Part shown: one piece after another, positions 52,635 to 54,015 of the stretch | Position numbering within the stretch: the stretch's first letter is position 1 | Layout: every line of letters starts with the position of its first letter | Assembly (NCBI RefSeq): GCF_004010325.2 | Contig: NZ_SADR02000035.1 | Coordinates: 1 to 54,015 of the forward strand | Direction of reading: 5' to 3' | Source of the DNA: Mesorhizobium sp. M00.F.Ca.ET.216.01.1.1 | GTDB lineage: Bacteria > Pseudomonadota > Alphaproteobacteria > Rhizobiales > Rhizobiaceae | DNA length: 54,015 nt | Notes under the pieces: model-generated | The model's input: only the letters and a program-made list of their open reading frames with translations | Told to the model about the DNA's origin: nothing | Database searches by the model: none | Position numbers and translations under genes: made by a program

Positions 52635-53834
52635 TTACGATACGCCTTGCCCGAACCAGTCATCGATGAAGCGCTGGTATATCTGCGTCAGCGTCTCGAG
52701 GTCGGCAACCGCTACGCGCTCATCGACCATGTGCATGGTCTTGCCGACCAGTCCGAACTCGACCACCGGACAGTAGTCCTTGATGAAGCGGGCGTCGGAG
52801 GTGCCGCCGGAGGTGGAGAGCTCCGGTTTCCTGCCGATCACCGCCTTGACCGAACCGCTCAGCGTGTCGACCAGCCGGTCGTCGCGGGTGAGGAAGACGT
52901 GGCTCGGCCGGTCGCGCCAGACGAGCTCGTAGTCGACCGGCGTCTTCTTGCCGGTCCGGTATTTCCTGCGCTTGGCCGCCTGGTCGAGGCGGTTGTGGAT
53001 TTCCGCCTGGATGGTCTCGGCGGTCCATGTGTCGTTGAAGCGGATGTTGAAGGTGGCTGTCGCCTTCGCCGGAATGACATTGGTGGCCGGATTGCCGACA
53101 TCGATCGACGTCACCTCCAGATTGGTCGGCTGGAAATCCTTTGTCCCCCTGTCGAAGACCGGATGCAGCAAGGCGTCGACCAGCGTCATCAATCCGCGTA
53201 CCGGATTGTCGGCGAGCTGTGGATAGGCGGCGTGGCCCTGGCGGCCGTTGACGATCACGTCACCGGACAACGAGCCGCGCCGGCCGATCTTGATCATGTC
53301 GCCGAGCGCGTCCGGGTTGGTCGGTTCGCCGACGATCGAGGCGTCCCATTTCTCGCCCTTGGCAGCCGCCCATTCGAGCAGCTTTGTCGTGCCGTTGATG
53401 GCCGGCCCCTCTTCGTCGCCGGTGATCAGCAGCGAGATCGAACCCTTCGGGCCGCCCTTTTGCCCGACATGACGCGCCACAGCCGCGATAAAACAGGCGA
53501 TGCCGCCCTTCATGTCGACGGCGCCGCGGCCGAACATCTCGCCATTGGCGATCTCGGCGGCAAAGGGCGGGTGCGTCCAGGACACTTGGTCGCCGACCGG
53601 CACCACATCGGTATGACCGGCGAACATCAGATGCGGACCGTTGCCGGAGCGCCGCGCGTAGAGATTTTCGATATCCGGCGTGCCGTCTTCCGAAAACACC
53701 GGCCGCTCGACAGAAAAGCCTAGCGGCCTCAGCATCTTCTCCAGCGCGCTAAGCGCACCGCCTTCTGCGGGCGTTACGGAGGCGCAGCGGATCAGGGCGG
53801 CGAGGTTTCTGGCGGGGTCGGTCGGCAGACTCAT
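52635..53834 (-). CDS. dapE: Succinyl-diaminopimelate desuccinylase
   Basis: This 399-residue dizinc M20 peptidase-family enzyme of lysine/meso-DAP synthesis starts at 53834 (MSLPTDPARNLAALIRCASV). Metal ligands and catalytic residues appear in MFAGHTDVVPVGD, GRGAVDMKGGIACFIAA, ITGDEEGPAINGT and GEPTNPDALGD. STSGGTSDARFIKDY and VGKTMHMVDERV follow. The in-frame ATG at 53870 adds 12 residues and is possible. It faces truA across the small membrane protein. Confidence 0.97.
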   Translation of the reverse strand: MSLPTDPARNLAALIRCASVTPAEGGALSALEKMLRPLGFSVERPVFSEDGTPDIENLYARRSGNGPHLMFAGHTDVVPVGDQVSWTHPPFAAEIANGEMFGRGAVDMKGGIACFIAAVARHVGQKGGPKGSISLLITGDEEGPAINGTTKLLEWAAAKGEKWDASIVGEPTNPDALGDMIKIGRRGSLSGDVIVNGRQGHAAYPQLADNPVRGLMTLVDALLHPVFDRGTKDFQPTNLEVTSIDVGNPATNVIPAKATATFNIRFNDTWTAETIQAEIHNRLDQAAKRRKYRTGKKTPVDYELVWRDRPSHVFLTRDDRLVDTLSGSVKAVIGRKPELSTSGGTSDARFIKDYCPVVEFGLVGKTMHMVDERVAVADLETLTQIYQRFIDDWFGQGVS

Positions 53835-53971
53835 GGGCAAAGCGATAGTCGAAAGCAGGAGACCTGTCACGGCCAGACATGAAGACCCCAGGGCTTCGAA
53901 CTCGGGTTAACGCGCTTTAGGGATTGCGGTTGATCTGATTCCATGGGGCTTCCATGATTCGGAGCCCTGTC

Positions 53972-54015
53972 ATGACCATTGCCGCCCTCGAAGGATTTGA
54001 GAAGCCACGCCTGAA
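53972..54015 (+). CDS. Possible gene start cut by the window edge
   Basis: An ATG at 53972 opens MTIAALEGFEKPRL and runs off the window. It follows a stretch with CGCGCTTTAGGGATTGCGG, similar to ends of the mosaic repeats. No ribosome site is clear. It could be the start of a mobile-element gene or an ordinary gene, or spurious. Confidence 0.2.
   Translation, partial: MTIAALEGFEKPRL

Overview
This window looks like chromosomal DNA of a Mesorhizobium-type alphaproteobacterium (order Hyphomicrobiales/Rhizobiales). The evidence is high GC throughout, a Sinorhizobium-type PmtA phospholipid N-methyltransferase, the gshB-comM and def-fmt-truA arrangements, an alphaproteobacterial RpoH promoter in front of dnaK, and many rhizobial palindromic intergenic repeats. 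The assignment comes from protein and repeat style, not from a database match.

Layout. 1-1.4 kb: the N-terminal edge of an IS630-family transposase and a lone TadG-like protein. 1.4-11.1 kb: lepA, a small membrane protein, two tandem secreted Cys-rich paralogues, a double-CDGSH iron-sulfur protein, a cupredoxin, a HyuA-like protein and malate synthase G. 11.2-17.7 kb: a comM (yifB) pseudogene split by a ~5.1-kb insert with an apparent 5-bp target duplication. The insert carries two class III adenylate cyclase/TPR proteins and a c-type cytochrome. 17.9-23.7 kb: gshB, a GtrA/GT2 pair divergent from a large membrane glycosyltransferase-like protein, and a GGDEF-EAL protein. 23.9-27.2 kb: a tightly overlapping sugar-acid operon (SDR, dgoK, dgoA, SMP-30 lactonase) for oxidative galactose-type catabolism. 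27.3-34.1 kb: an ATP-grasp protein, a DUF1330 protein, FMN reductase-pyrF, pmtA, and dnaK-dnaJ with an RpoH promoter and a terminator between the two genes. 34.4-35.2 kb: a rearrangement scar joining the 3' ends of a sugar-binding-protein gene and a LacI-type regulator. 35.4-46.9 kb: a LuxR-HTH/TPR regulator homologous to the inserted cyclases, an EamA transporter, an L,D-transpeptidase, two luciferase-like oxidoreductases around an AI-2E transporter, sugE with a guanidine-II riboswitch, a transglutaminase-like protein, a CDF transporter and a GFA protein. 47-53.8 kb: rmuC, then def, a FitAB-type toxin-antitoxin module, fmt, a GNAT gene and truA, facing dapE and a membrane protein.

The most notable items are: the comM insertion with signalling cargo; a guanidine-II riboswitch whose promoter places transcription start at its first stem; a family of proteins that keep one TolB-like/TPR body but swap a cyclase domain for a LuxR DNA-binding domain; matching direct-repeat elements upstream of the LuxR member and a nearby secreted protein; the tandem Cys-rich secreted paralogues of unknown function; and a toxin-antitoxin module lodged between def and fmt. 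No CRISPR array, rRNA gene or intact tRNA gene was seen.
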